Counted from the first letter of the stretch, positions 25,120-33,425 are shown. The stretch is 64,000 bases of DNA from Amycolatopsis aidingensis (GCF_018885265.1 NZ_CP076538.1:868001-932000); one strand, 5' to 3'. The notes: generated by a model not told the origin, from the letters alone. Made by a program: numbers and translations.

Positions 25120-26110
25120 CCACTCCGCACAGTTCGAAGGCCGCGCGGGCCATCCGCGCGGTGGCATCCACATCGGACATCAGCAACGGCACCCCGCGTA
25201 CCGCGACACCGGGGACGCTGACCGTCTCGCCGGACTGCACCAGCCAGCCGTCCAGCACCCCCTCGCCCGAGGTCTGCCGGGAACCGTAGTGCCTGCCGAC
25301 CGCTTCCGCGGTGGTTTCCACCCCGATCGCGCTGAGGCAGGCGTCGGCCATTCCGCGCACGGCCTTGCCCTCGATGATCGGGGAGAGGCCGACCACCCCG
25401 GCCTCGGTCTTGCGCAGCGCCTCGCGAACCCCTGGCACGGACAGCACGGTGCCGACCGAGACCACCGGGTTGGACGGCGCGAGCAGCACGACGTCGGCCC
25501 CGGCGATGGCGTCCACCACGCCAGGACCCGGCACCGACTCGTCCGCGCCGACCGGCACGATCGAGTGCGCTGGCAGCTCCGCCCGGTACCGCACCCACCA
25601 TTCCTGGAAGTGCAGTGCCTTGCGCTGCTCGGGGTCGTCCGGATCGTCCACCACCACGTGGGTCTCCACCCGGTCGTCGGACATCGGCAGCAGCCGCACC
25701 CCTGGCTGCCAGCGCGCGCACAGCGCCTCCGTCACCGCGGACAGCGGGTAGCCGGCCCGCAGCATCCGGGACCGGATCAGGTGGGTGGCGATGTCCTTGT
25801 CCCCCAGCCCGAACCAGGTCGGCTCGGCGCCGTAGGCCGCCAGCTCCTGCTTCACGGTCCAGGTCTCGCCGGCGTGCCCCCAGCCGCGTTCGGTGTCGAT
25901 GCCCCCGCCAAGGGTGTACATGCAGGTGTCCAGATCCGGGCAGACCCGCAGCCCGTGCATCCACACGTCGTCCCCGGTGTTCACCACCGCGGTGACCTCG
26001 TGCGGCATCTCCTTGCCCGCCGCGCCAACGGGCGGCAGCCCGAGTGCGGCCTTCACGCCGAGCAGGAAGCGGGCCCCGCCCACTCCGCCGACCAGTACGA
26101 CAACCTTCAC
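25109..26110 (-). CDS. fbiA: FbiA, F420-0 forming transferase
   Basis: FbiA transfers the phosphoenolpyruvyl- or lactyl-phosphate moiety to the deazaflavin Fo, making (dehydro-)F420-0. The 333-residue product starts [20 protein letters not shown] and contains [20 protein letters not shown] then CMYTLGG, and [20 protein letters not shown], all core CofD-family motifs. GTG 26110 is chosen because AAAGGA lies 9 bases upstream; GTG 26128 is a weaker alternative. It lies 14 bases after the GNAT gene and overlaps fbiB, so the order GNAT-fbiA-fbiB-Nudix-gntR is one transcription unit. fbiC is not in the window. Confidence 0.95.
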   Translation of the reverse strand: MKVVVLVGGVGGARFLLGVKAALGLPPVGAAGKEMPHEVTAVVNTGDDVWMHGLRVCPDLDTCMYTLGGGIDTERGWGHAGETWTVKQELAAYGAEPTWFGLGDKDIATHLIRSRMLRAGYPLSAVTEALCARWQPGVRLLPMSDDRVETHVVVDDPDDPEQRKALHFQEWWVRYRAELPAHSIVPVGADESVPGPGVVDAIAGADVVLLAPSNPVVSVGTVLSVPGVREALRKTEAGVVGLSPIIEGKAVRGMADACLSAIGVETTAEAVGRHYGSRQTSGEGVLDGWLVQSGETVSVPGVAVRGVPLLMSDVDATARMARAAFELCGVDVD

Positions 26111-26124
26111 GCCGCCGGATCCTT

Positions 26125-26880
26125 TCACGTGTTCGCCGGGATCCAGTAGCGGTACCGGTGATGTTCGGTGAAGCCGAGCCCGCGGTAGAGCGCGAGCGCG
26201 GTCGCGTTGTTCGTCTCGACCTGCAGCACGCAGCGGGTCGCGCCGTGCCGGGCCGCCCACCGGCCCAGCCCGTTCATCAGCTCGGTACCCAGCCCCCGCC
26301 TGCGGTGCGCTGGCAGGACGGTCAGCCGGGCCACATGCAGCAGGTCGCCGACCACGGCGCCGCGGGCGGCGCCCACCGTCTCGGCGCCGGATCGGGCCGT
26401 GGCGAAGCCGACCGGTGCCCTGCCCCCGGCCAGTACGTGCCGCTGGGCCGTGCCGGGCGAGGTGGTTCCGGCCACCAGCTCCCACCAGGGATCGGAAGGG
26501 ACCTCCGCCACGGTGACTCCGCCGTTGCCCTTCCCGTCGCCGGTGGCGTCCGGTTGGGTTGGCGGGCCGAGCAGGACCGAGACCTCGTACCCGGCCGGAT
26601 GGCCCGTGTGGTGCACCCAGCCCGCCGCGGCGAGCGCGCGCTCGGTGGCGCTACCGTCCAGTATCTGGACCACCGGCCGGATCCCGTTGGCGTGGGCGAA
26701 CTCACATGTCCGCCGTAGTGCCCGCGGCAGGCTGGTGCCGGGGTCACCGGTCGCCAGTGCCGCGTTTGCCCTGCCGGTGAAGCCTGCGGCCGCCCGCAGC
26801 CGCCACTGGCCGAGCGGCAGGTCGATCAGCGCGGGCCAGGCGTCAGCGCAAGCATTCTCCAGCATCTCGGCGTCGTTCAC
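26125..26880 (-). CDS. GNAT family N-acetyltransferase
   Basis: The 251-residue protein has a C-terminal GNAT domain with the acetyl-CoA-binding motif VARLTVLPAHRRRGLGTELM and the later NNATALALYRGLGF segment. The N-terminal 120 residues look like a second, degenerate GNAT-like lobe. GTG 26880 is supported by CACAAT 6 bases upstream, a leaderless start; the frame open further upstream belongs to no conserved N-terminus. It is the first gene of the fbi operon. Its substrate is unknown. Positional conservation of such genes next to fbiA is seen in relatives, but a role in F420 metabolism is not proved. Confidence 0.85.
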   Translation of the reverse strand: MNDAEMLENACADAWPALIDLPLGQWRLRAAAGFTGRANAALATGDPGTSLPRALRRTCEFAHANGIRPVVQILDGSATERALAAAGWVHHTGHPAGYEVSVLLGPPTQPDATGDGKGNGGVTVAEVPSDPWWELVAGTTSPGTAQRHVLAGGRAPVGFATARSGAETVGAARGAVVGDLLHVARLTVLPAHRRRGLGTELMNGLGRWAARHGATRCVLQVETNNATALALYRGLGFTEHHRYRYWIPANT

Positions 26881-26883
26881 GGT

Positions 26884-26892
26884 TAGATTGTG
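26884..26892. promoter_or_regulatory. overlapping divergent -10 elements (GNAT operon and small forward gene)
   Basis: Forward TAGATT (26884-26889) is followed by 6 bases and GTG 26896. Reverse CACAAT (26892-26887) is followed by 6 bases and GTG 26880. The hexamers overlap by three bases. The spacing on both strands is that of leaderless transcripts, and the start codons are only 15 bases apart. Confidence 0.5.
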
Positions 26893-26895
26893 GGG

Positions 26896-26931
26896 GTGAC
26901 CGAATGGGCCGCGAGCAGGGAGGACCGATGA
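26896..26931 (+). CDS. 11-codon leaderless upstream ORF (possible)
   Basis: GTG 26896 opens an 11-codon frame, VTEWAASREDR, whose TGA (26929-26931) overlaps the ATG at 26928 in the pattern ATGA. It begins 6 bases after a TAGATT hexamer. This would be a translated leader coupled to the small gene downstream. It is inferred purely from spacing, and the conservation of the peptide is not known. Confidence 0.3.
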   Translation: MTEWAASREDR

Positions 26932-27110
26932 GCGTTGCGCGTAAGGACGACCGGCACAACGAGGACCTGGTCGCCGAGATCGCGGACAACCTGAACCGCA
27001 GGCTGGACACCGGGTCCCGGGAGGACACCGGATCCGGGGAAGAGCAACAGCCCCGGTTCGTGGTGACCGGTGATCGCCGGGTGCAGCCGAGAAAACGCGG
27101 CCCGCAGTAG
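26928..27110 (+). CDS. small hydrophilic protein, 60 residues
   Basis: ATG 26928 is preceded by GGGAGGACC, a strong ribosome site, and encodes MSVARKDDRHNEDLVAEIAD followed by a polar, charged sequence ending RVQPRKRGPQ. No membrane helix or known domain is visible. It may be largely unstructured. A longer start at ATG 26904 is possible but lacks a ribosome site. It lies between the divergent GNAT gene and the ferredoxin gene. Function unknown. Confidence 0.6.
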   Translation: MSVARKDDRHNEDLVAEIADNLNRRLDTGSREDTGSGEEQQPRFVVTGDRRVQPRKRGPQ

Positions 27111-27215
27111 GTTGCATACTGAGGGTATGGCGGTGGCCCACGCGCCGACGGCAGCGGGTGACCGCGTAATGTCGGCGCCGGGCCAGACCCACGGACGAAA
27201 CAGCAGGAGAGCCCA

Positions 27216-27536
27216 GTGACATATGTGATCGCCGAGCCCTGCGTCGACGTGCTCGACAAGGCATGCATCGACGAGTGCCCCGTCGACTGCATCTATGAAG
27301 GCGACCGGATGCTCTACATCCATCCCGACGAGTGTGTCGACTGTGGGGCGTGCGAGCCGGTCTGTCCGGTCGAGGCCATCTACTACGAGGACGATGTTCC
27401 GGACGAGTGGAGCAACTACACCAAGGCCAACGTCGACTTCTTCGACGAGCTCGGTTCCCCCGGCGGCGCTTCCAAGGTCGGTAAGACCAGCCACGACCCG
27501 CAGTGGATCAAGGACCTGCCGCCGCAGGGCGAATGA
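27216..27536 (+). CDS. fdxA: seven-iron ferredoxin
   Basis: The 106-residue ferredoxin carries the Cys pattern [20 protein letters not shown] at the N-terminus and [16 protein letters not shown] at residues about 40-55. Together these fit a [3Fe-4S]/[4Fe-4S] bacterial-type ferredoxin of the FdxA/FdxC group. It passes electrons to redox enzymes such as P450s or reductases. GTG 27216 has AGGAGA 5 bases upstream. dapC overlaps its stop codon by ATGA, the same pairing as mycobacterial fdxC-dapC. The specific electron partner is unknown. Confidence 0.93.
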   Translation: MTYVIAEPCVDVLDKACIDECPVDCIYEGDRMLYIHPDECVDCGACEPVCPVEAIYYEDDVPDEWSNYTKANVDFFDELGSPGGASKVGKTSHDPQWIKDLPPQGE

Positions 27537-28615
27537 GCCCTCCGGAACTACCCGACTTTCCATGGGACTCGCTCGCCGGGCAGAAGGCGCGGGCGAGCGA
27601 GCACCCCGGCGGGCTGGCCGATCTCTCGGTCGGCACGCCGGTGGACCCGGTGCCCGCGCCTATCCGGGAAGCGCTTGCCTCGGTCGCCGAACTACCCGGC
27701 TACCCGGCCACTCACGGCACCCCCGAGCTGCGGGACACCGCCGCGGCCGCGTTGCTGCGCAGGCACGGGGTTTCGGTGCGGCCGGAGGCCGTGCTGCCAA
27801 CCATCGGTTCCAAGGAACTGGTCGCCTGGCTACCCCGGCTGCTCGGGCTCGGCCCTGGAGACCTGGTGGTGATCCCCGAGCTGGCCTACCCCACCTATGA
27901 GGTGGGCGCCCTGCTTGCCGGGGCCGGGATACGCAGGGCCGACGGGCTGACCGCCCTCGGCCCTGAGCGGCCCGCCCTGCTCTGGCTGAACTCGCCCGCC
28001 AACCCCACCGGCCGGGTGCTGGGCGTCGAGCACCTGCGCAAGGTGGTCGAGTGGGCGAGGGAGCGCGGCACCGTGGTGGTTTCCGACGAGTGCTACCTGG
28101 ACCTGGGCTGGGAGGCCGAGCCGGTCTCGCTGCTGCATCCCGAGGTACACGGGGGCGACCTGGCGGGTCTGCTCGCCGTGCACTCGCTGTCCAAGTCGGC
28201 CAACCTGGCCGGTTACCGCGCCGGATTCGTGACCGGCGACCCGGCGCTGGTGGCCACGCTGCTCGGCGTGCGCAAGCATGCGGGCATGATCGTGCCGCGG
28301 CCGGTGCAACAGGCGATGACCGCCGCCCTAGCCGCCGACGACCTGGTCGCGCGGCAGCGGGAGCGCTACGCGGCCCGGCGCGCGGTGCTGCGGCCGGCCC
28401 TGGAGCGGGCCGGGTTCCGGATCGACCACTCCGATGCCGGCCTGTACCTGTGGGCCACCAGGGAGGAACCTGCGCTGGCGACCGTGGACTGGCTGGCCGA
28501 CCGCGGCATCCTGGTCGCCCCCGGCACCTTCTACGGCCCCGCGGGCGCCCGGCACGTCCGGATCGCCCTCACCGCCACCGACGAGCGGATCCAGGCCGCC
28601 GCCGCCCGCCTCTGA
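27533..28615 (+). CDS. dapC: succinyldiaminopimelate aminotransferase DapC
   Basis: This PLP-dependent class I/II aminotransferase converts N-succinyl-2-amino-6-ketopimelate to succinyl-diaminopimelate in lysine and cell-wall synthesis. The 360-residue protein has [28 protein letters not shown] and the PLP-lysine segment [19 protein letters not shown] 27533 overlaps the ferredoxin stop. dapD and dapE lie a few kilobases downstream, and pairing with ferredoxin is as in mycobacteria; this context supports DapC over a generic aminotransferase. It ends 57 bases from the convergent TetR gene, with repeat cluster 3 between. Confidence 0.9.
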   Translation: MSPPELPDFPWDSLAGQKARASEHPGGLADLSVGTPVDPVPAPIREALASVAELPGYPATHGTPELRDTAAAALLRRHGVSVRPEAVLPTIGSKELVAWLPRLLGLGPGDLVVIPELAYPTYEVGALLAGAGIRRADGLTALGPERPALLWLNSPANPTGRVLGVEHLRKVVEWARERGTVVVSDECYLDLGWEAEPVSLLHPEVHGGDLAGLLAVHSLSKSANLAGYRAGFVTGDPALVATLLGVRKHAGMIVPRPVQQAMTAALAADDLVARQRERYAARRAVLRPALERAGFRIDHSDAGLYLWATREEPALATVDWLADRGILVAPGTFYGPAGARHVRIALTATDERIQAAAARL

Positions 28616-28617
28616 CC

Positions 28618-28700
28618 CGGCGTGTTTGCCGCCCACGCGCGCGTGTTTGCCCTCCACGCGCGTGCTTGCCGTTCAGGTAGGCGAGTTTGCCGTTCCCGAT
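28618..28700. repeat. GTTTGCCG repeat cluster 3 (convergent junction)
   Basis: Four units follow each other: CGTGTTTGCCGCCCACGCG, CGCGTGTTTGCCCTCCACG, CGTGCTTGCCGTTCAGGTAG and CGAGTTTGCCGTTCCCGATC. They are close to the unit of clusters 1 and 2 and stand between the 3' ends of dapC and the TetR gene. The last two units are inside the TetR coding frame. All units point the same way. Confidence 0.8.
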
Positions 28701-29290
28701 CCCGCGATGCCGCGGTAGAGGACGTCGGTGAGCAGGTCGATCGCCTCGTCGTCGGACAGCGTGCGCCCGCTGCCGTCGCCGCCCGCCGCCAGCCAGGTCC
28801 AGGCGAACTGGTCCAGCAGGCTGTACATGGCGGAGATCACCAGCTCCGGATCGCCGGGCAGGACCGGTACGTGCGCCAGGTGGTCCCGGATCTGCTCCTG
28901 GTCGGCCGCCATGATCTGGCGCAGCCTGCGATCGAACTCCGCGTTCACCATGGCGGCCTGCCGGAGCGCGATCATCTCCGGCAGATGCGCCCGGTAGAAC
29001 CGCCAGTACGCGGCCACATGCCAGCGCACCGCCGCGCGATCGGTGAAGTCGGCGCTGTGCGCAGGGTCCTCGGCGACCTCCCGGTCACCCTCGGCCAGCA
29101 TGTCGGTCAACAGGGCGGTGAGTAGCTCCTCCTTGCTGGTGAAGTGGTTGTAGAACGACCCTGCGGCGCGGCCGGCCTCGGTGGCGATGTCGGTGATCTT
29201 CGTGTTCAGGTAGCCACGCCGGGTGAACACGCGTTTGGCTGCCTGCTTCAGCGCCGTCTCGGTCTCGGCCGCCCGCGCCCTCCGGTTCAT
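28673..29290 (-). CDS. TetR family transcriptional regulator
   Basis: The 205-residue protein has a TetR helix-turn-helix at the N-terminus: KQAAKRVFTRRGYLNTKITD then IATEAGRAAGSFYNHFTSKE. The C-terminal helical ligand domain follows. ATG 29290 has AAGGAGGTG just upstream. It is divergent from a flavin monooxygenase gene, with two tandem palindromes between, the usual layout of a substrate-induced repressor. Its last residues, GTANSPT, are encoded within repeat cluster 3, so the tail is likely dispensable. The inducer is unknown but may be an aromatic compound handled by the monooxygenase. Confidence 0.93.
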   Translation of the reverse strand: MNRRARAAETETALKQAAKRVFTRRGYLNTKITDIATEAGRAAGSFYNHFTSKEELLTALLTDMLAEGDREVAEDPAHSADFTDRAAVRWHVAAYWRFYRAHLPEMIALRQAAMVNAEFDRRLRQIMAADQEQIRDHLAHVPVLPGDPELVISAMYSLLDQFAWTWLAAGGDGSGRTLSDDEAIDLLTDVLYRGIAGSGTANSPT

Positions 29291-29328
29291 CGGCACCTCC
29301 TTGACGCCGAACGCTAACAGGGAAATAC

Positions 29329-29357
29329 TGAATTGATATTCACTGAATTTAGATTCA
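29329..29357. promoter_or_regulatory. two tandem TetR-type operators
   Basis: TGAATTGATATTCA (29329-29342) and TGAATTTAGATTCA (29344-29357) are near-perfect 14-bp palindromes sharing the arms TGAAT/ATTCA, with centres 15 bases apart. They are AT-rich against a GC-rich background and lie in the 79-base spacer between the divergent TetR and monooxygenase genes. The second ends 12 bases before the monooxygenase GTG. They are probably the operators of the adjacent TetR regulator, which would control both genes. Confidence 0.7.
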
Positions 29358-29369
29358 CTTGGAGGTGTC

Positions 29370-30785
29370 GTGGACATCGAGGTGCTGGTGGCGGGTGCGG
29401 GTCCGACCGGGCTCACCCTGGCCATCGAGCTCGCCAGGCGGGACGTCGGCGTGCGGATCGTGGACAGGGCCGGGACGTACTTCGCGGGGTCGCGGGGGGA
29501 CGGGCTGCAACCACGCACCCTGGAGGTCTTCGAGGACCTCGGCGTGCTCGACGCGGTGCTCGCCGAGGGCGCGCCACAGGCGCCGATCCGTGTCCATCTG
29601 GACGGGGAGTTCACCGGGGAACGCAGGATGAGCCCGGTACTGGAACCCACCCCGGACGTGCCGTACCCGAACGGCTGGGTGCTCGGCCAGTCCCGGACCG
29701 AGCACATTCTGCGCGAGCGTCTTGCCTGCCTGGGGGTCGAGGTGGAGCTGGGCACCGAGCTGACCGGGCTGTGGCAGGACGAGTCGGGTGTGACGGCCAC
29801 GCTGGCACACGAAGGCGGTAGCCACACCGTCCGGTGCCGGTACCTGGTCGGCGCGGATGGCGGGCGCAGTTTCGTGCGCAAGTCGCTCGGGGTCGGCTTC
29901 CCCGGTGACACCGACGAGTCGGTCCGGATGCTGCTCGGCGACGTCCGCGCGGAGGGCCTTGACCACGGCTATGGCCACTGGTTCGCCCGTGCCGGGGAAC
30001 CGGCCTCGGGTGTGGGCCTGACCCCGTTGCCAGTGGGCGACTGGTTCCAGTTCGCCGCACCGCTTGGCCAGAGCGAGGTCCGCCCGTGCCTGGACACGCT
30101 GCGGGAGCTGCTGGCCGGTGTGCTGGCCCCGGCCGAGGTCCGGCTGCGGGAACTGGCCTGGGCCACGGTGTGGCGGCCGAACGCCCGGCTGGCCGAGCGG
30201 TTCCGGGTCGGCAGGGTGTTCCTCGCGGGCGACGCGGCGCATGTGCACCCGCCGACCGGTGGGCAGGGGCTGAACACCGGCGTGCAGGACGCCTACAACC
30301 TCGGCTGGAAGCTGGCCGAGGGGTCGGACGTGTTGCTGGACAGCTACGAGTCCGAACGATTGCCGGTGGCCGCCGGTGTGCTCGGCCTGAGCGACCGGCT
30401 GCTGCGCAAGTACACCAGCGGCGCGCCGGATGCCCTCGATCGCGGTGTGGAGACCCGGCAGCTGGACATCAGTTACCGGCAGGAGGAAGGAGACGGCCCG
30501 CTGCCCGGTGACCGGGCCCCGGACGCGCCGGTGCTGGGGACAAGGGGCAGGCTGCGGCTGTTCGACCTGTTCCGTGGCCCGCACGCCACCCGGCTCACCT
30601 TTGGTGCCGCCTGCCCCGACCCGCTTCCCGGGGTGCACGACTACACCGTCCTGCCGCCGGGGCGGGCCGCGGGCGAATATGCCGTGGTCGACACCGGTAA
30701 CCACGCGCACACCGCCTACCGGGCCACCCAGGGCACGACCGTCCTGATCCGCCCGGACGGCCACCTGGCCAGCCGACTGCTGTGA
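29370..30785 (+). CDS. class A FAD-dependent monooxygenase
   Basis: The 471-residue flavin hydroxylase has the three class A motifs: GxGxxG (VLVAGAGPTGLTLAIELARR), the DG motif (YLVGADGGRSFVRKSLG) near residue 160, and the GD motif (FLAGDAAHVHPPTGGQGLNT) near residue 285. A thioredoxin-like C-terminal domain follows. Such enzymes hydroxylate aromatic compounds or, in some members, inactivate antibiotics such as rifampicin or tetracyclines; substrate cannot be told from sequence. GTG 29370 has GGAGGTG upstream. It is divergent from a TetR regulator with tandem operators, so it is likely induced by its substrate. Confidence 0.9.
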   Translation: MDIEVLVAGAGPTGLTLAIELARRDVGVRIVDRAGTYFAGSRGDGLQPRTLEVFEDLGVLDAVLAEGAPQAPIRVHLDGEFTGERRMSPVLEPTPDVPYPNGWVLGQSRTEHILRERLACLGVEVELGTELTGLWQDESGVTATLAHEGGSHTVRCRYLVGADGGRSFVRKSLGVGFPGDTDESVRMLLGDVRAEGLDHGYGHWFARAGEPASGVGLTPLPVGDWFQFAAPLGQSEVRPCLDTLRELLAGVLAPAEVRLRELAWATVWRPNARLAERFRVGRVFLAGDAAHVHPPTGGQGLNTGVQDAYNLGWKLAEGSDVLLDSYESERLPVAAGVLGLSDRLLRKYTSGAPDALDRGVETRQLDISYRQEEGDGPLPGDRAPDAPVLGTRGRLRLFDLFRGPHATRLTFGAACPDPLPGVHDYTVLPPGRAAGEYAVVDTGNHAHTAYRATQGTTVLIRPDGHLASRLL

Positions 30786-30787
30786 GG

Positions 30788-31756
30788 TCAGAGCAGGTCG
30801 CGGGCTGCGGAGTCGATGTCCTTGACGATCCCGCGCCAGGACTGCCGGGCCTCGGCGCGACGGGCGAGTTCCCGCTCCACGATCCGGCCCGCGATGAACG
30901 CGACGCCGCCCTCGTGCGTGTCCACCAGGGCACGGACCCGCTCGGCGGCCACCACGGCGTCCTGGTGCTCACCCAGCACGGTCTGCAGCTCCTTGGTCGC
31001 CCCGATCAGCTTCTTGATCCGCTTGGCATCCTTCTTGCCCGCCGCGGGCCGGGCCAGCTCGGCCGCGTACCGCAAACGCTTGCCGTGGATGCGCAGCTCG
31101 TGCAGCTCGTCATCCGGCGGGTCGGCGGGCAGTGCCCGGACCGCCTTGCGGAACCGCCGGTAGGGCTTGCGCAGCGAGCCGACCAGCGCGGTGCCCTTGG
31201 GCAGCTGGACTTCCTTCGCCTGCTCGCCATCCGGCACCCCGGCGGAACCGGTCGCCAGCGCCGCGGTGTCCCGCAGCAGCTGCTGGTAGCGCTTGCTGTT
31301 CAACGCCCTGGTCAGCTTGCCTTTCGCCCGGCCGCGCTGGCCGGCGAACACCCCGATCAGCTCCTCGGCCGCGGGCTGGTCCTGCTCATCGAAGTCCCGC
31401 ACCACCTCGCGCAGGTGCTCGATCAGCACGTCGAAGTCGCGTACCTCGCCCAGCGCACCGCCGAGCCAGCCGAGTTCGCCACGCACCCGCTCGGCATCCG
31501 GCCCCAGCTGCTGCCCGGACAGCTTCAGCACGCTGCGCATCCGGCGCAGCGCCACCCGCATCTGGTGCAGGTCCTCCGGGTCCACGCCGGATCTGGTGCC
31601 CGGTTCGTACCGCAGCAGCGCCCGCAGCTGCGCGTCCACCTTCGCGCGGACGTGCGCGGCGGGGGAGTCCTGCGGCCCCGCGCTCGCGGGCTGGTCCGGC
31701 AGGCCGAGCTCGGCCGGGGTGACCGACGGAGCCTCGGGTGTCGAGTCGGTGCTCAC
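30788..31756 (-). CDS. CHAD domain protein
   Basis: The 322-residue protein contains the helical CHAD domain, with repeated histidine- and arginine-rich helices such as LHQMRVALRRMRSVLKLSGQ near residue 63 and LHELRIHGKRLRYAAELA near residue 220. CHAD domains bind inorganic polyphosphate through these basic residues. There is no N-terminal CYTH domain here. GTG 31756 has TACCCT 7 bases upstream, so it looks leaderless. The gene ends 2 bases from the convergent monooxygenase gene. A role in polyphosphate binding or storage is inferred from the family. Confidence 0.9.
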   Translation of the reverse strand: MSTDSTPEAPSVTPAELGLPDQPASAGPQDSPAAHVRAKVDAQLRALLRYEPGTRSGVDPEDLHQMRVALRRMRSVLKLSGQQLGPDAERVRGELGWLGGALGEVRDFDVLIEHLREVVRDFDEQDQPAAEELIGVFAGQRGRAKGKLTRALNSKRYQQLLRDTAALATGSAGVPDGEQAKEVQLPKGTALVGSLRKPYRRFRKAVRALPADPPDDELHELRIHGKRLRYAAELARPAAGKKDAKRIKKLIGATKELQTVLGEHQDAVVAAERVRALVDTHEGGVAFIAGRIVERELARRAEARQSWRGIVKDIDSAARDLL

Positions 31757-31763
31757 CAGGTGA

Positions 31764-31769
31764 AGGGTA
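31764..31769 (-). promoter_or_regulatory. -10 hexamer TACCCT of a leaderless start (CHAD gene)
   Basis: On the reverse strand TACCCT is followed by 7 bases and GTG 31756. It is identical in sequence to the -10 in front of the glycosyltransferase at 17484. The remaining 31770-31910 shows no coding potential. Confidence 0.5.
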
Positions 31770-31910
31770 GTTGAACGTGATCTACGCGCACGTCCCCCAA
31801 CTCAGTGCCCATTCCTCAACTCGCGACACGGTCCGCTCGGCCGGGCTCGGGATTCCGTTACGAGAGTCACCTTTCGCCGATCGTGGGTCGGCGCGTGCCC
31901 GGACGCGCTG

Positions 31911-32909
31911 TCAGTCATTCGCGTGCAGCGCGGCGTTCAGCTCGACCCCGGTTCCGCTGCGGGGCACGGCCTCTACCGCACCGGTGGCCGAGTTGCGCCG
32001 GAACAGCGCCCCGGAGATGCCGGACAGCTCCCGCGCCTTCACCGTCCTGCCCTCCACGGAGACCTTGGTGCCCGCGGTGATGTACAAGCCTGCCTCGATC
32101 ACCGTGTCGTCGCCGAGCGAGATACCGGCGCCGCCGTTCGCGCCGATCAGGCAGCGCTCACCGATCGAGATCACCTCGCGGCCGCCACCGGAGAGCGTGC
32201 CCATGATCGAGGCGCCGCCACCGATGTCGCTGCCGTCGCCGACCACCACCCCGGCCGAGATCCGGCCCTCCACCATGGATGCGCCCAGCGTGCCCGCGTT
32301 GAAGTTGACGAAGCCCTCGTGCATCACGGTGGTACCGCTGGCAAGGTGCGCGCCGAGACGGACCCGGTCGGCGTCGGCGATGCGCACCCCGGCCGGGGTG
32401 ACGTAGTCCACCATCCGGGGGAACTTGTCCACCCCGTACACGGTGACGTGGCCGCGCGAGCGCAGCCGCAGCCTGGTCGCCTCGAAGCCCTCCACCGGGC
32501 ACGGACCGTGGCTGGTCCACACCACGTTGGCGAGCAGGCCGAAGATCCCGTCCAGGTTCTGCCCGTTCGGCCGCACCAGCCGGTGCGACAGCAGGTGCAG
32601 CCGCAGGTACACCTCGTGCGCGTCGACCGGCGGCTCGGCGAGCGAACCGGCGGTGACCTTGACCGCCACCACCTCGACACCGCGGTCGGTGTCCGGGCCG
32701 AGCAGGGCCGCGGCCGCCTCGCCGAGGGCGTCGGTGGCCTGGGCGGCCGACAGCCGCTCGGTGCCGCCGCTGCCGCCTGCCCCGGTCAGCTTCGGCTGCG
32801 GGAACCAGGTGTCCAGTACGGTGCCGCCGGTGGTCACGGCGGCAAGGCCGACGCCGAACGCGCCGGTGCTCGCCGGGTCGGGATTGTGCTCAGTTGCGGG
32901 CTCACTCAC
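31911..32909 (-). CDS. dapD: tetrahydrodipicolinate N-succinyltransferase DapD
   Basis: DapD succinylates tetrahydrodipicolinate, committing the pathway to the succinylase branch of diaminopimelate and lysine synthesis. The 332-residue protein has a unique N-terminal domain and a left-handed beta-helix. Actinobacterial DapD signatures are seen in [20 protein letters not shown] and [20 protein letters not shown] then IMGTLSGGG, near residue 195-235. GTG 32909 is chosen from TACGGT 7 bases upstream and the family length. It is divergent from dapE, with a small lipoprotein gene between, the arrangement known near Rv1201c/Rv1202. Confidence 0.95.
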   Translation of the reverse strand: MSEPATEHNPDPASTGAFGVGLAAVTTGGTVLDTWFPQPKLTGAGGSGGTERLSAAQATDALGEAAAALLGPDTDRGVEVVAVKVTAGSLAEPPVDAHEVYLRLHLLSHRLVRPNGQNLDGIFGLLANVVWTSHGPCPVEGFEATRLRLRSRGHVTVYGVDKFPRMVDYVTPAGVRIADADRVRLGAHLASGTTVMHEGFVNFNAGTLGASMVEGRISAGVVVGDGSDIGGGASIMGTLSGGGREVISIGERCLIGANGGAGISLGDDTVIEAGLYITAGTKVSVEGRTVKARELSGISGALFRRNSATGAVEAVPRSGTGVELNAALHAND

Positions 32910-32916
32910 GGCGCAC

Positions 32917-32922
32917 ACCGTA
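32917..32922 (-). promoter_or_regulatory. -10 hexamer TACGGT of a leaderless start (dapD)
   Basis: Reverse-strand TACGGT is followed by 7 bases and GTG 32909. No ribosome-binding sequence stands in that 7-base spacer, so a leaderless dapD message is likely. Confidence 0.5.
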
Positions 32923-32938
32923 CCGCCCCTTGACGCGC

Positions 32939-33382
32939 TCAGCCCGCGGTCGTCCGCGCGCCGAGCAGGTCGCCGAGCGAGCGCTGCACCTCGTGCAGTG
33001 CGGTGGCCATATCCGCCAGCGCCGTCGTGCACTCCGGCTTGTCCGTGGCCCCCGCGGCGTAGCAGTCGTGCGCCCGGTAGTCCTGGATGCCCTGTTCCAG
33101 CTCCCGCCCGTGCTCGGCGAGGCCAGGGTGCGCCGGGTCCGCGTACTTCTCCGCGGCGCCCGGAATGCTGCCCAGCTGGGTGACGTACTTCTCACAGCCC
33201 GGCGGGTCCTGCTCGGCAGGCGCGAGATAGCACTGGTCGACCGAAAGCGCCTCGAGTTTCACGCGCAGCGCCCCCGGTCCCGGATCCGGCGGCTGCCGCT
33301 GCGGCGTGGGACCGGCTTCGGTGCCGCAACCCGCCAGCAGGGCCAGCAACATCCCGGCCACGGCGGCCTGAACTCCTCGCAT
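32939..33382 (-). CDS. small secreted lipoprotein
   Basis: The 147-residue protein starts [20 protein letters not shown], a lipoprotein signal peptide with lipobox LLAGC, so it should be lipid-anchored outside the membrane. The mature part holds six cysteines, including [16 protein letters not shown] and [18 protein letters not shown], which may form disulfides. No known domain is recognised. ATG 33382 follows a GAGG with fair spacing; GTG 33388 is possible. It sits between dapD and dapE, divergent from dapE, but its function is unknown. Confidence 0.78.
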   Translation of the reverse strand: MRGVQAAVAGMLLALLAGCGTEAGPTPQRQPPDPGPGALRVKLEALSVDQCYLAPAEQDPPGCEKYVTQLGSIPGAAEKYADPAHPGLAEHGRELEQGIQDYRAHDCYAAGATDKPECTTALADMATALHEVQRSLGDLLGARTTAG

Positions 33383-33411
33383 GCGCACGTCCTCACCGTA
33401 CGCATGCCCGG

Positions 33412-33417
33412 TAGCGT
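33412..33417 (+). promoter_or_regulatory. -10 hexamer TAGCGT of a leaderless start (dapE)
   Basis: TAGCGT is followed by 8 bases and the dapE ATG at 33426. The same hexamer precedes the MFS transporter gene at 42632 by 7 bases. Confidence 0.5.
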
Positions 33418-33425
33418 CGGCGAAC

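Noticed and set aside
3193..28700. CRISPR array as explanation of the 21-bp repeats
   Set aside because: Units are only about 21 bases, degenerate and contiguous, with no unique spacers of constant length and no cas genes in the window.
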